DNA from: Rhabdophis nuchalis | Lineage: Eukaryota > Chordata > Lepidosauria > Squamata > Natricidae | Length of the DNA: 64,000 nt | NCBI GenBank assembly: GCA_039707465.1 | Contig: CM077643.1 | Location: forward strand, 67,334,605-67,398,604 | Reading direction: 5' to 3' | Shown: piece after piece, positions 33,440 to 45,713 of the stretch | Layout: every line of letters starts with the position of its first letter | How positions within the stretch are numbered: position 1 is the stretch's first letter | Position numbers and translations under genes: made by a program | The notes under the pieces: generated by a model | The model's input: only the letters and a program-made list of their open reading frames with translations | The model's database searches: none | Told to the model about the DNA's origin: nothing

Positions 33440-33574
33440 CAGGGGTCCCCAACCTTTGCAACTTTAAGTCTGAAGGACTTCAGCTCCCAGAATTCTCCAG
33501 CCAGCTTTGATGGCTGGAGAAGTCTGGGAGCTGAAGTCCTTCAGACTTAAAGTTGCAAAGGTTGGGGACCCCTG
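33440..33574. mobile_element. foldback hAT MITE with perfect TSD, inside ORF1 relic
   Basis: A 135-base palindrome starts CAGGGGTCCCCAACCTTTGC and ends with its complement, flanked by CTTTATTG at 33432-33439 and 33575-33582. It interrupts the ORF1 relic, so it inserted after that LINE. Confidence 0.93.
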
Positions 33575-33847
33575 CTTTATTGTATAATTTCTTTGACAAG
33601 AAGGAATATTTCCTCCTTGTTTCTGTAATTTTTTTCGGAATTTGTTTTAAAATGGTAATTTCTTTATCCAGATATCTTAAAGGTCCCCCCCTTTGGGCCT
33701 CCAGTACCTCATCTCTCGTGGTCCTCCTGAGGAATTTAACATATACCTCTCTTGGAACATTATGGGTTCTAGCATATGCTGAATTAATTCTATAGGCCAG
33801 GTCCATATCCCACCAGAGCTGTTTTTTATCTCTTTTAAGGTATTCTT

Positions 33848-33970
33848 TATTTATTTTATTTTATTTTTCAAATTTATAAGCCGCACCCATCTCACCACAT
33901 AGGGACTCGAGGCGGCGCACAGGGAATATAAAATATAAATACATAGATATACAAAATAAAACATTCATTA
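33848..33970 (-). mobile_element. L2-like LINE tail inserted in ORF1 relic
   Basis: A TTTATTTTATTTTATTT tail is followed by a CATAGGGACTCGAGGCGGC reversed hairpin, only about 120 bases of 3' UTR. ORF1 sequence resumes with CTGCTAAAATTGTACTCA, which matches 45361-45378 in the intact copy. Confidence 0.8.
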
Positions 33971-34032
33971 AAACTCAATTCTGCTAAAATTGTACTCACG
34001 ATATCTTTAAGATCTTTCCATGAGCCAGTATA

Positions 34033-35060
34033 TTGATGATACTGAGTTACATAACTTTGTCTGGGTGAAGTGAATGATCCTGTGAACATTTTTTGCAGCA
34101 CCTGGATGGGGAACGGCAAACTTCAGCTCAACCTAGTAAGACAAAATGGCTATAAATGGGGATCCCCTCTGAATATGGGAGTTATTTTTGGTCGTGGATA
34201 GGGTTGCACTACCTCATACAGACCCAATGCATAATCTGGGGGTCCTCCTGGACTCACTGTTACTGATTGATGAGCAGGTGGCTGTCAAGGCTAGGAGGCC
34301 CTTGTTCAACTTCATGTTATGCATCAGCTACACTATTTTCTGGATAGGGAAGTTCTTTGCTCTTACGCCCTGATCATTTCCCATTAGGACTATTGCAATA
34401 CACTCTACATGGAGTTACCCTTGAAAAGTATCTGGAAGCTTTAGCTGATACAGAATGTGGCTGCATCAACAATTTTATTTTATTTATTTATTTAGTTTGT
34501 CAAACATGTATGAGATAATGGGTATAAGTATTAACATGGGCATGAACACAGGAAATAGGTACGAATAAATAGGGACAATAGGACAGGGACATTACGCATG
34601 TTGGTGCACTTATCCAATGCCCTTACAGACCTCTTAAGAAAGGATGAGTTTAAGGTTAAAGTTATGGGGGTTTGAAGATGTAACAACAAATGTTGGTTAC
34701 CTTAATGATGCCGCATGTAACACCTCTGCTGTATGAGCTGTATTGGCTGACTTTCTTCTGTTTTCAATTCAGTGTTGACTAGTGACTTCTAAGTCCTACA
34801 TGGCATCAGGCCAGGTTACCTGTGAAACTGTCTTTGTCCCATTACATCAGCCTATTCTACTGGTCAGGTAGGGTGAACCTGTTGTCTCTTTAATATTGTC
34901 TCTTTAATGGAAATTCTTTAGCTCAGTTAAAGAATTTCAATTGGTGGTGTTCAGGAAGAGAGCATTTTCTGCTGTCACCTCTGTACTTTGGAATATCCTA
35001 CCTAGAAGTGAGGTGGGCCCCCACTCTCCTGGCCTTTCAGAAATGTCTGACGTCCTAACT
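34033..35060 (+). pseudogene. old L2-like LINE relic, interrupted
   Basis: A degenerate RT C-terminal region begins at GATGATACTGAGTTACATA (the YADDTQL site, with changes) and continues through CCATGCATAATCTGGGGGTC, GACTATTGCAATACACTCTA and AATATCCTACCTAG (the WND-P block). In-frame stops and indels abound, so it is older than the other L2 copies. A different repeat interrupts it at about 34471-34690. Confidence 0.8.
34471..34690. mobile_element. unclassified dispersed repeat inserted in old L2
   Basis: It begins with TTTTATTTATTTATTTAG and GTTTGTCAAACATGTATG, then ATAGGGACAATAGGACAGGG, CACTTATCCAATGCCC and GACCTCTTAAGAA. A CAACAA word on both sides may be the TSD. A related piece lies at 56055-56165. 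The T-rich start suggests a LINE tail read on the minus strand. Confidence 0.6.
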
Positions 35061-35064
35061 CTGC

Positions 35065-36385
35065 CAACATGCTTGCTTGCAGTTCACAGAGGAAGATGCA
35101 GCTGTGGAGTTAGTTAGAGTATGCAGGTTCAACATGAGAACAATGACAAATAATTCCAAACTCCAAAATCTATTTGAAAATATGTCTAGATAAAACATGG
35201 AACTATATGAAATGATAGAAACCATTCATAATAATCTATTGTTTACAACAGTTTTACATCCTTTCTTCTTTCAATCAAAGCTATTTTGGAGTCTATTCAG
35301 AAGTTTTCTCTGTCCCTCCCTCAAAATATATTTATTTTGCATGGTTAACAGGCTTTTTTGTCCAACTCAATTATGGTTCCAATCTACTCATGCTGATAGA
35401 ATTTATGGAGCAGCTTCTTTATTTTCCCAGATTTTAATTCACTCACATATTCACATTTGTCTGTGAATTTATTCTGGTTCAGCAGATAATTGTGGAAAGG
35501 GTGAGGAAAGAAATAAAGAACTGAGCTGATCTGTGTGGAAGAAAAAGGAAAAAGAAAACAATAAAAGATATCTCATTCTTTCCCTCTCCTCCAGATTACT
35601 TACAGAATAGAGAACAAACATATTTTGGATGAACACAGTAGATAATTGCATAGTAAAATTAAATAGAGAGGTGCAGGAACAATAAACCTGTGGAATTTAA
35701 GATTCTTAAGCCTTAAAATAAATGCATTGTACTCATTGTTCTTTGGCTGTTTCATCCAAGGAGATCCCTGAAGAGACATAGAGAAGAAAAAGCTTTCTTG
35801 CTTCAAGTAGAAAAAAGAAATTAGTCATTTATAATTTGGCAATACAGTATATTCTTTTAGTAGTATCTGCAACAAACTAATGCCAAAATGTTTGCATGCA
35901 GGCAGTGCTGCCATCGTGCATCTGCCAGATTAATATACGTATGTAAAGCCCAACCTATGATTCAAGTACAGCAGTTAAGGCCTTTACGTCATGACATTGT
36001 CATACATGTTTTGTAATTTGTCCCCTCTGCAAACAAATGCGTATTTTTCCCTTACTTTTTACTAGTTTCATTGGGAATTGAAGATCTGGAAGTCTTTGGT
36101 TTCCGCCTTCCAAGATCTTTTGCAGAAGGAAATAAAAGATTGTAAGCTGTCTAAAAGATGTACAGCTTCAGGACTATGCACTTTATGCATTTAATCAATT
36201 CAAAGAATCCGAATACCAGATAATGATTTCTACAAAGTAAACAGTCTCATGCAATCTATGGAAATTCATTTGTTTTGCATAATATATTACCATTTGATAT
36301 ATCCTAGCAACTTTATATTTACTGTGAGATTCCCCCCCCCCCCCAGTTTCTTACAAATTCCTCCATTTATAGTTCACTCCTTTTT
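35065..36385. other. unassigned sequence
   Basis: It includes a C run near 36331 and no recognised gene or repeat. Confidence 0.4.
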
Positions 36386-36397
36386 TTCTATTTAAAC

Positions 36398-36508
36398 CAG
36401 GGCCTGATGCATCATGCACTGGCCACACCCACATCTAGTTTAATGAAGGGGAAAAAGTCCTGATACATCATGTGATGCTGCCTTGACAACATGCGTTTGG
36501 CACCCCTG
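36398..36508. mobile_element. hAT-like MITE, degenerate TSD
   Basis: It starts CAGGGCCTGATGCATCATG and ends GTTTGGCACCCCTG, with GATGCATCATG near the left and TGATACATCATGTGATG within. The flanks share TTTAAA (ATTTAAAC against CTTTAAAT), compatible with an eroded 8-base TSD. Confidence 0.65.
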
Positions 36509-36519
36509 CTTTAAATTTT

Positions 36520-37370
36520 CTGCTGGGACACACTCTCTCACTATATTGTGACATACCTGATCTGCTTGGGAAAAAAATGCACCCCATGCATTCAACACAT
36601 AAAATCACATACTACTAACTCCTCTTTATTTAGTTCAGAAAGGGTGTTGCAAGAGACAGGGACCCCAATCTGGTCGTAATATGCAGCAGTGGTGAAGTGT
36701 CTCAGAAGGAGATTCTATACAGCTTTTAATCCCTTCTCACTCCTCTCATGTACTTTATCCTTTCTTTTAGCATTACATGGCAGTTCTTATCTTTGGTAGC
36801 CATCATTTCAGACTGCCTGATCTATGGCACTTGTCTCTGATAATTGGTATCTAGACCTTGCCTGATTGCTCCCTTACTTTCTATTTTCCTTTGCACATCT
36901 GCATTTTCCTTGGCTTCAAATTCCTTTCATCTATGCCTCCCAATATTTCATTTCATGTAACATCTTGACATATTTGTCACTTAATCTTTGTCACTGTAAA
37001 CCTTATGGATCATTTGATATAGGGCTTATTCATACTCTCTGGTTGTCCCATTATCAGAAGACACAAGCAACTATTTCTGAAGTACAAAATCAGATGACAG
37101 TGCCCTCTATTAATCCCTGCTCACTTTGAAAACTGCATCAAGACTGTTTTACTCCTGAAGAACACATTTCCCTGCCAGGTTGCTTCATCTGTTCCTGCCC
37201 GTTTAGGATAGAGGACTTCAGGTAGCTGCAGGCTCACTTACAGGTCATTGGCTATTTCACAGAGGAAGAATGGCTGTTTCTCCTGAGCTAATGTTTATCA
37301 TTAGTTGGGGTGCCATTTAGGAAGGGAAGAAAAAGACTCCCTGCACATTTTACTCTACTAGTGATTGCCA
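36520..37370. other. unassigned sequence
   Basis: No recognised feature. Chance frames up to 87 codons lack signatures. Confidence 0.4.
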
Positions 37371-37374
37371 ACTA

Positions 37375-37437
37375 ATAATAATTTAATAATTTATTACATT
37401 TATAAACTGCCCCCTCTCCCCGAAGGGACTCGGGGCG

Positions 37438-37484
<47 letters not shown>

Positions 37485-37628
37485 GTTCATCTCTGTTTTG
37501 AAGTCATGAACGAGTGTTGTCTGAAGACATTTCCACAGTCATATGCTAGCATGAAATTATGGAGCACTTTTTCCTCTCCACCAAAGTGGTACCTATTTAT
37601 CTAGTCACATGTGCATGCTGTCAAACAG
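37375..37628. mobile_element. L2 tail / (GT)n / SINE fragment junction
   Basis: Bases 37378-37441 are a reversed L2-like tail (CCCCGAAGGGACTCGGGGCG). Bases 37442-37480 are pure GT. Bases 37482-37628 (TTCATCTCTGTTTTGAAGTC, CCACCAAAGTGGTACCTATT) are a squamate SINE fragment of the family at 21725. The three abut without unique DNA between them. Confidence 0.7.
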
Positions 37629-37639
37629 TTGGGTGATGT

Positions 37640-38532
<893 letters not shown>

Positions 38533-38634
38533 GTACAATATTTGAAGGCTACAATCCTTATGCTATAGAACCTATATGGTTCTAAATATTCTTATTTGAT
38601 TTTAACTTTTAAAATATAAAAAATGAAATATATA

Positions 38635-38800
38635 TTTTTCTAAATAAATAAGACCACTCTTTGGAAAAATCTAATCAAGCTGAATAATTCCAAATGGAAT
38701 GTTTTGAGAATTCTCAGTTTGGTGGGAGAAATATTGTTGATCGCCGCCCCAGGTCCCTTGGTGGGAGATGGGCGCGGGATACAAATACGAAAATAAATAA
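38635..38800 (+). mobile_element. LINE/SINE tail relic
   Basis: ATCGCCGCCCCAGGTCCC, TTGGTGGGAGATGGGCG, GGGATACAAATACGAAAATAAATAA: a GCC-hairpin plus AAATAA tail of unknown family, similar in plan to 10745-10855. Confidence 0.45.
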
Positions 38801-38854
38801 GATTGCTATTTCTAAAATCAATTTCAATTGAAATTTGAACCAATTTCATTGTAG

Positions 38855-38959
<105 letters not shown>

Positions 38960-39600
38960 AATCCAGAAATTCTATCTATAAAATGTTAATTCAAGACTTA
39001 TATTTTCCTCATTATTTAACATTTCCTGCATGCGGATTGAGTAAACTAAAATACCAACATGTTTGACATTTATTTTGTCTTTCCTTCTTTACCTCTTAAA
39101 TACAGAAACACCACTATACAATATATAATATATACTGTGTTATAAAATACAATCAACTATAGTACAGACTACTACTGGCTATACTTTGGTGATACTGCTC
39201 TTTATTTCTTATTAATATGGTGAATGTATAATTGCTATTACAAATATTTTAATTATAGAAAGGGCTGAAAAGAAATACAAAACAAATACATCAAATATGT
39301 CACTATATCGATATTCCTTTTGAAACTGGTGTTCAGGGGTTATATCTTGATGAATAATTTCTTTCTTCATTTTTTTAAAATTATCTCTCTCTTATCTTAA
39401 AATTAGACTCAATTATCTTTGAGCTCATGGCTCTTCACAAACTATAAGTTTTGATGTTTGGATCAGACAAAAATTCACATGAAATTTCTATGCATTTTCA
39501 TGCATACTTTTCTCAAATTTAATACCTACTTTTCTCAAGTGTACACTTTTTTCCAAACAACCACACATTTTGTGGGGATTTTTTAAAAAAATGTTCTAAA
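38960..39600. other. unassigned AT-rich sequence
   Basis: No recognised feature. Confidence 0.4.
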
Positions 39601-39619
39601 TGGATATAATCTCAGCGTT

Positions 39620-40035
39620 CCAAGTAATGCACCCATAAAAAGCAGAACTCCTAAGCAGGCAGATTCCTCAAAGAACAATTTATTAGATACATCATACTGG
39701 CACAACTGGTGAAAGCTGACTCTGAAAGTTCCCGCAGCTTTCATCTAATTAAAAAGTAAAAGTTTTCCCATTCCCTCAAGTCACTGGTCATGCTGTCCAA
39801 TCAAGGTGCTAGCTGGTTGCCTGGTTACTTCACTCCTCCCCTGGACAGCCACCTGTTGGAATGTCCTTGGTTCTCAAAGGAAAACGTTCTTGTTTTGGCT
39901 ACAAAACCCCATCTAGATATTTCCCCTCTTCCTGTCCCCTCTTCTGCTTGTGGCAACCCTGAAGCCTCCAAGATGGCCTCAGTCAGGTTCACTTCAGGGT
40001 TGACATATACTTTCTGTGCATTGTATATAATGTTC
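39620..40035 (-). mobile_element. possible solo LTR-like repeat
   Basis: GATTCCTCAAAGAACAATTT with a reversed AATAAA-like word, then CTGAAAGTTCCCGCAGCTTTC, then a GC-richer block ending near CAGGGTTGACAT. The first parts resemble 51725-51800 (GATTCCTCAAA...CAATTTATTA; CTGAAAGCTTTC). The shared order suggests one LTR family on the minus strand, but the ends and TSD are not established and no internal retroviral-type genes are present. Confidence 0.4.
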
Positions 40036-40039
40036 CTTG

Positions 40040-42420
40040 CCTCTAAACAATTGGGTTTTTTAAATTATAGCTTTTCTGGATGAAGTTTTATGCTGCAGTA
40101 TTTGATTTGTGGTACTTTGATCAGTTAACCTATATGAAGATTGGCTGATTGGATGTAGCAAGTAATTAGATCTACTCACTTGATTCTAATTATATTCTTA
40201 GTAGAAACTCTCAAAGTAGATCTGTTGTCTGCACATCAATGCTCTAGCATGCTGTCTAGATTCAGGGATATTTTTTCTACTAGAGTATCTTTATTTATAG
40301 CAAACGTTCTCATAACTATTTCTATTTCTAAAACACGGTTGAATACATCAGTTCTTTGACAGCTATCAAATTTATCAATTGCCAATAGTTTATGCCAGGT
40401 TATAAAAAATAAACCTTTTGTAACATTTTCAGAATTGCACCGAGCAGACTTGAAATAGCAGATTCTGATTCTAAGCATCTTTAAGCATCACCCATTTGTC
40501 ATGGATACAGATGGTTGAAGTCTAATATTACTATATTTTTCATGTATATGGACAATTTGACATCTGTAAGGTATCTGCTTCATTTTTTGTTCCTAATGAG
40601 TCATGGTAGGCAACCATCATAGAGTTTGAATGAACCTGAAGTCAGCGAATATTCACATTTTTTAAGAGTAGACCTTGGGATAACATGAAGGGGAAAAAGG
40701 GACAAGACAAATAAAATATTATGGTAAATGAAAATGTTTATAAATGTAAGTAATCTATACATTCCAGATGTTATCCAACATACTTTTATTGGCATTTACT
40801 CTGAATTCTAAAAGGAATTAACTACTGACCTTAACATAAATGGGACAAGATGGAATGTGAAACAGTTCAATTCTTTGAAATGCCCTCAAAGAATAAACAA
40901 AATCCCCTTATTACATATTCCCAACAGCTTCATTTGGTTGATAAATCATCTAGAAGAATACAGGGACTGATTGTGTGAAGGGCCAAGAAAAGACTGGTAA
41001 GAGATAGTAAGCTAATATGTTTTCTGTACACTCCAGGAAGAGGCACAAGATCCTGGGAAAAGAAATATTTTAGGTGGTACAGATTTACTCCGGATTGAAT
41101 TTGAAGTGTTGCTTAGCCCCAAATTAGAGTTTCAGTTCAGGTGGAATAATATACGGAAAAACAAAGTGATGGGTTATCCATTTTCTTCAAGAAATCAATA
41201 CAGCTGATTAATCCTGATACCTAATTAAAGTATGCTTCCAAATATCTGTTTCTATCAGAAAATAAATGAAGTTTTAATCATCTTCGCCCCAACATAAACC
41301 TGTATAATATGAGTGGGACTTATCTTAACCTAGGCTTGCATAAAATTGCAAGCATGGTTAAAGTAGTAAGTCCATTGATCCAATTCTAAAAACTAACGTT
41401 AAATTAAAATATTTTTTTAAAAAACAACAACAACAGGTGTCCAGCTTTCTGTCTAATTGCTATCACCTTTGTAAAGGAAATCTTATATTGATTAACAGTG
41501 TCTGAATTTTCCAATTATTTCTTTAATGACTTGAATGGCAATGACCCAGAAAATGGACAAAGACCTCACAGCAGACTAAAGTTAATTTGTTTTAAATTGT
41601 TATCCCCCATTATAACAAATAATGATAGAAGCCTATTGTTAATTAATCAAAACTTCTGAAAACAGAGTTCAGCAGGTGGAAATAATTAGCTGTTAATTGT
41701 CTGTTGTTTATTACTGTTCGGAGATATAAACAAGAAAGGATGGGTTCATTTGACAGTATTTTCTTAAAAAATATGCCTAATAACAAATCAGAGGCATCCA
41801 TGTTGTTGCCGCATGAATATTTGTTCTTCTGCATTTGTTCTCTAGTTCAATCTGACAGGTGAAGGAATGGTAATTCCATTTTTGAATTAAAATATCAGAT
41901 CAGCAGGTGGGAACATTTGCCTTTGCTTCATCTACATCCTTTTATGTTGATTATTTTCAAATTACTTAACTCACTGGCAAGGAGATGGGATTCTCATTGT
42001 CAGATAGAATAGCTTTTAATGATGAAATCCATGGGTGACAAAGAAATTTCCGCTGCACCTGCATTTTTGGTTTGAACAAAGATTTGAGCAGGGAAGGAAA
42101 GTAAAAACAAAAAAAAATCCTACATATGTACTCAGCACACTCTTTTCTTTTGTGAGGTGAGTAAATCTATGTAGCTTGCAGAAAAAAGAAAAAGGGGGGG
42201 AAAAGAAAGAAAAGGAAATATATCTAAATCTAGTTTACACCAATAAGCATTCAATCTATAACTCCACATTGTTCAATCCTTGATCATCTTACTGACTGCT
42301 TTGATTAAAGACAATTAAAGAGAAAAACACAACTATTTTTGTTTGTACTTGGAAGCCACTTCTGGACTTTATGCTCAAGGTGGGGGGGGAAATGAAACTC
42401 TGATTTTGAGTTTTACCAAT
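40040..42420. other. unassigned AT-rich sequence
   Basis: No recognised gene, repeat or RNA over about 2.4 kb. This is the longest quiet stretch of the window's right half. Confidence 0.4.
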
Positions 42421-42424
42421 TAGA

Positions 42425-42672
42425 TAGGTTTGTTGTTATAGAAATGGCTAATTTATACTATTATGTAAAAGTAAAAAGTTGAGGTTTGATGTTATTATCT
42501 TATTTTACTGCACTAAATGGAATCAGAAGTCGATGCCTTTTCTTTCTTTTTTCCCTTTTTCCTATACTTTTCCCTTCTTTTTTCCATACCTTATCTTTCC
42601 TACTATTTTCTTTTGTATTTTTGTATCTTATAATATTAATAAACAAATAATATTAAAAAATAAATTAAAATG
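42425..42672 (+). mobile_element. possible L1-like 3' UTR
   Basis: A TTTTCTTTC/TTTTCCCTTTTTCC pyrimidine-rich stretch, then GTATTTTTGTATCTTATAAT, AATAAACAAATAATATTAAA and an A-rich end. Pyrimidine-rich and A-ended 3' regions are typical of L1, but no coding part is present. Confidence 0.35.
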
Positions 42673-42716
42673 AGAAAACAAAAGAAAACTGTCGTGAGGA
42701 AGAAGTGATCCAATGC

Positions 42717-42845
42717 GCCTGAAGGACAAGAAGCAATGGGTGGAAACTAATCAAGGAGAGTACCAATCTATAAATAAGGAGACATTTCCTGACAGTAAGA
42801 AAAATAAACCAAGAATGGCTTGCCTTCAGAAGTTGTGTGTGTTCC
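42717..42845 (+). mobile_element. CR1 LINE fragment
   Basis: GACAAGAAGCAATGGGTGGA, AACTAATCAAGGAGAG, ACATTTCCTGACAGTAAG and CTTCAGAAGTTGTG match the CR1 segment also present at 23768-23885. The 3' end is missing. Confidence 0.8.
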
Positions 42846-42849
42846 TTCT

Positions 42850-43775
42850 TCTCCATGTTGCTTCATGCAGACTTGTGTTTATGGCCAACAATGCAACATC
42901 ATCTATATACAAATCTATTCAGATCCACAATGAATGCATTTCTAACATCACTGCAAGTTTTCATCACACACACTTATGCTTCTTCCTGCTCAGTGTTTAA
43001 CTGTGCATTAAGCACTCCATGTATTCTCATGCCTGCTGCATTTCCAACACATAATGCTCTTATTGAATTCAGAATCAGCCTTCAATTCCTTATTTGAATA
43101 AATATTCTACAGTTCAAGTTTACTTACTGGGAGATCTATTACTTTCTTACTTCTTTTCCTTGTTTTTGTGTAATGAAGGGAACTGATCCCATTCAGCAAT
43201 ATAAATTCTATTCTTTCTCATAAAAGACCAAGTATGTGAGTCCATAGAGAGAACTTCCTCCTCCCCCATCAAAACCCTTGTATATCCATGATGTTTACGT
43301 CCATGATGCTTTGCCTAAGGGGGACATATATATTTCAAAAACTTGAGTTATAATAATTTATTTAGATAATGATTATTTAATAGTGGCAACACCCAGGTAT
43401 GGATTTTAGGTATTCTTCCTCTTCTTTTCTACATATTTTTTTTCTGTTTCAGCACTCTGGCTCAGGCAACTCATCAAGATGTTTGGCATTCAGCCAGAAT
43501 ATAGCAATAGCCTATCAATTTTCCCTGTTTTCCTAGCTGTCTCCTCATTGATTTGCTCACCCTGTGGTTTTCTTCTTTTGAATGCATACAAATTACAAAC
43601 CTATTCCTCAGATTGCTAAGTCGCAAACCTGAACTTGTCAGACACTAACTTTTCATAGAGCTTGTTTCAATTTCTCTTCTTGCTTTCCCTTTCCTTAGTA
43701 AACTGGTAGGTGATATAAGATCTCTAATTGTTCAGGTGTGGGGAAGAATTGCTCAGGCTTGTCCTCCTACATTTT
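42850..43775. other. unassigned sequence
   Basis: No recognised feature. Two overlapping frames of 86-95 codons are Ser/His/Phe-rich and lack signatures. Confidence 0.4.
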
Positions 43776-43789
43776 AAGTTGCCTTAGAA

Positions 43790-43882
43790 TAGGGGTCTTT
43801 GCTGGCTGGAGGCTTTGCTGGCTGGAGAAGTCTGGGAGCTGAAGTCCTTCAGACTTAAAGTTGCAAAGGTTGGAGACCCCTG
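43790..43882. mobile_element. hAT MITE with perfect TSD, shortened arm
   Basis: Flanked by CCTTAGAA at 43782-43789 and 43883-43890. The right end is GTTGCAAAGGTTGGAGACCCCTG in type. The left end is TAGGGGTCTTTGC, with C changed to T, and its arm is replaced by a repeated TTTGCTGGCTGGAG, so it is no longer a full palindrome. Confidence 0.88.
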
Positions 43883-43894
43883 CCTTAGAAGGAT

Positions 43895-44240
43895 CAAATA
43901 AGTTTCTACTCTTTTTTTAAAAGTCATCCTTAAACTTTGAGGCCAGCTATTGGCCCGATGTCACTAATGTCTACAAAGAACAGAGCTGTAGTATTTAACT
44001 AAGGCAGAAGAATATACTTTGCCAGCTTTTTGTTTCTTTTGCCATAGATATTTAGTGATTGGCTTGGAGGACTTCCCAGAGGCCATAACACAGCTTAGGG
44101 GAACCAAAGATTGAGCACCCTTGCTTTAATGACTATTTTCAGTTGCCATTTTTTCCTAACAATGAAAGTCTGGAACTTATTTAATAAAGTGAAGATCATG
44201 GAACAGCTACCTTGCATGGTATCATTATGGAGATGCTCTC
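43895..44240. other. unassigned sequence
   Basis: No recognised feature. Confidence 0.4.
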
Positions 44241-44242
44241 CT

Positions 44243-44245
<3 letters not shown>

Positions 44246-44295
<50 letters not shown>

Positions 44296-44316
44296 AGAGA
44301 GAGAGAGAGAGAGAGA
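44246..44316. repeat. (GA)n microsatellite
   Basis: Seventy bases of GA with two GGGAGA interruptions. Confidence 0.95.
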
Positions 44317-44864
44317 TATTTTCAATACATATAAAACTTAAGAGAAAAAGGCAAAGCAAAGGAAATAATTATGATTACTTGCCCCTTGTTAAGATCATGA
44401 ATAAACTTGCTGAAGGGGAGGATTACGGGATTATCCATGTGGTGAGAATGAAATGCTTATAATGCTGAAAAATGCTACTGTCATTAAGGACAAGCTGTTG
44501 TGTTAATTGAATAACTATTAACAATGATTTGCATTTAAACATAATATTAAATTTAAATTTCATATTAAGAAATCCTCTCATTTTACACTTTTTTATATTG
44601 AAAAAGTTTTATTGGTTTTACATTTTTTAACAGGATAGGGTAATGGTTACAAAGAAATTTTGAGAGCATTCACGTTAGAGTCGTCGGACCTTCCGAGACC
44701 TCAAAATACACAATAAAAAAGTTAACATAGAAAACATTTTCCATACCACTACAAGATGAAAGCAAGTACATTTACCTAAATTCTCCGTTCCATGCTGTCA
44801 GACATTTACAAAAAGTCCAGATAGAAATATTATGCAAAATTGTTCAAGAAAAATCAAGGCAAAG

Positions 44865-45713
44865 TTATTTTTTTGATCTAAGTCTTTTGGCTATTGTATC
44901 TTCTTTCTCTCCTCCCTGGCCCCCCGTAGGCGGGGCCGTGGCCCCCTCCGTCCCCCCTGGATCTTCCCCCAGGACAGAGGAATATTTTTTAAGAAAGGCT
45001 TCCGCCTCAGCAACTGTTTTAATCCTCACTCTTCCTCCTTCCCAGAACACCAGCATCCCTTCAGGTGTCATCCACTTGAACCAAATCCCGTGATCAAACA
45101 AGGTTTTAGACAAGAAGGAAAAATTCCTTCTTGCATCTCTAATTTTTCTAGGGATCTGCTTCAAGATAGTGACCGTTTTTTGTTGGTGAGTTAGAGGTTT
45201 CTCTCTCTGCGCTTTCAGGATTTCCTCTCTGGTTGACCTTCTAACAAATTTCACATGTATCTCTCTAGGCACTTCATTTATCCTGGCATATGCAGAATTA
45301 ATTCTATAGGCTAGGTCAATGTCCCCCCTGATCTCATCCTTAGGTTTATGTAAATAGTCTGCTAAAATTGTACTCATAAGATCAGGCAGGCATTCACCAG
45401 ATTCCTCAAGAACATTCTGAAATCTCAAAAAATATGTCATTCTTTCCATATCTATCCTAGACACATGCCCAATTATTTCCCCCACCTCATTAGAAACATT
45501 TTTAATCTCTCCCTTAGCCCCCTCCAACCCCCCTTCCAGTTCTTCATTCTTCTGTGTGTTCTCCAACACTTGCTTCCGGGTATCCAGTAGCTCCTTTTTG
45601 AAGGTAATATTTTCAGCCCTCTGGGCCTTTATTTCTGATATCAAAGTTTGCATAGAGGTTTCAAGAGAAGCCATCCTTTGTTCCAAATTTACAAGTGCTG
45701 CTTCTTGTGCCAT
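44865..45713 (-). CDS. L1-type ORF1 protein, intact
   Basis: The 282-codon frame is uninterrupted. Residues 1-90 are Glu/Lys/Leu-rich and look coiled-coil (NLEQRMASLETSMQTLISEI and onward), the trimerising part of L1 ORF1 proteins. Residues about 90-180 carry the RRM-like core, with RFQNVLEESGE, then DLAYRINSAYARINEVPREI and VKFVRRSTREEILKAQRE. Residues about 180-250 form the C-terminal domain: ILKQIPRKIRDARRNFSFLS, GIWFKWMTPEGMLVFWEGG, AEAEAFLKKYSS. The tail is Gly/Pro-rich and ends basic (IAKRLRSKK). Such proteins bind element RNA as a chaperone. The start chosen is the first Met, just before the coiled coil. The intact frame suggests recent activity or recent insertion. Confidence 0.9.
   Translation of the reverse strand: MAQEAALVNLEQRMASLETSMQTLISEIKAQRAENITFKKELLDTRKQVLENTQKNEELEGGLEGAKGEIKNVSNEVGEIIGHVSRIDMERMTYFLRFQNVLEESGECLPDLMSTILADYLHKPKDEIRGDIDLAYRINSAYARINEVPREIHVKFVRRSTREEILKAQREKPLTHQQKTVTILKQIPRKIRDARRNFSFLSKTLFDHGIWFKWMTPEGMLVFWEGGRVRIKTVAEAEAFLKKYSSVLGEDPGGTEGATAPPTGGQGGEKEDTIAKRLRSKK

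Larger units (their letters stand above)
33184..34060 (-). pseudogene. L1-type ORF1 relic, interrupted twice
   Basis: Minus-strand pieces align with the intact ORF1 at 44865-45713: GSWKDLKDIVSTILAEL (near 34020), DLAYRINSAYARTHNVPREV (33750-33806), KFLRRTTRDEVLEAQRG, ITILKQIPKKI, then MMPEGMVIFWEGSRTKIKTL and EAFIKKHSSLLE to ISKRLRSEK and the stop at 33184. A hAT MITE (33440-33574) sits in the C-terminal domain and an L2 tail (33848-33970) in the middle. The N-terminal coiled coil is missing. Sequence beyond the stop (33060-33183) does not clearly match the 3' UTR of the other two copies, so this may be a different subfamily. Confidence 0.85.

Noticed and set aside
44111..44462. Arg-Glu-rich open frames
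   Set aside because: Translation of the (GA)n microsatellite.
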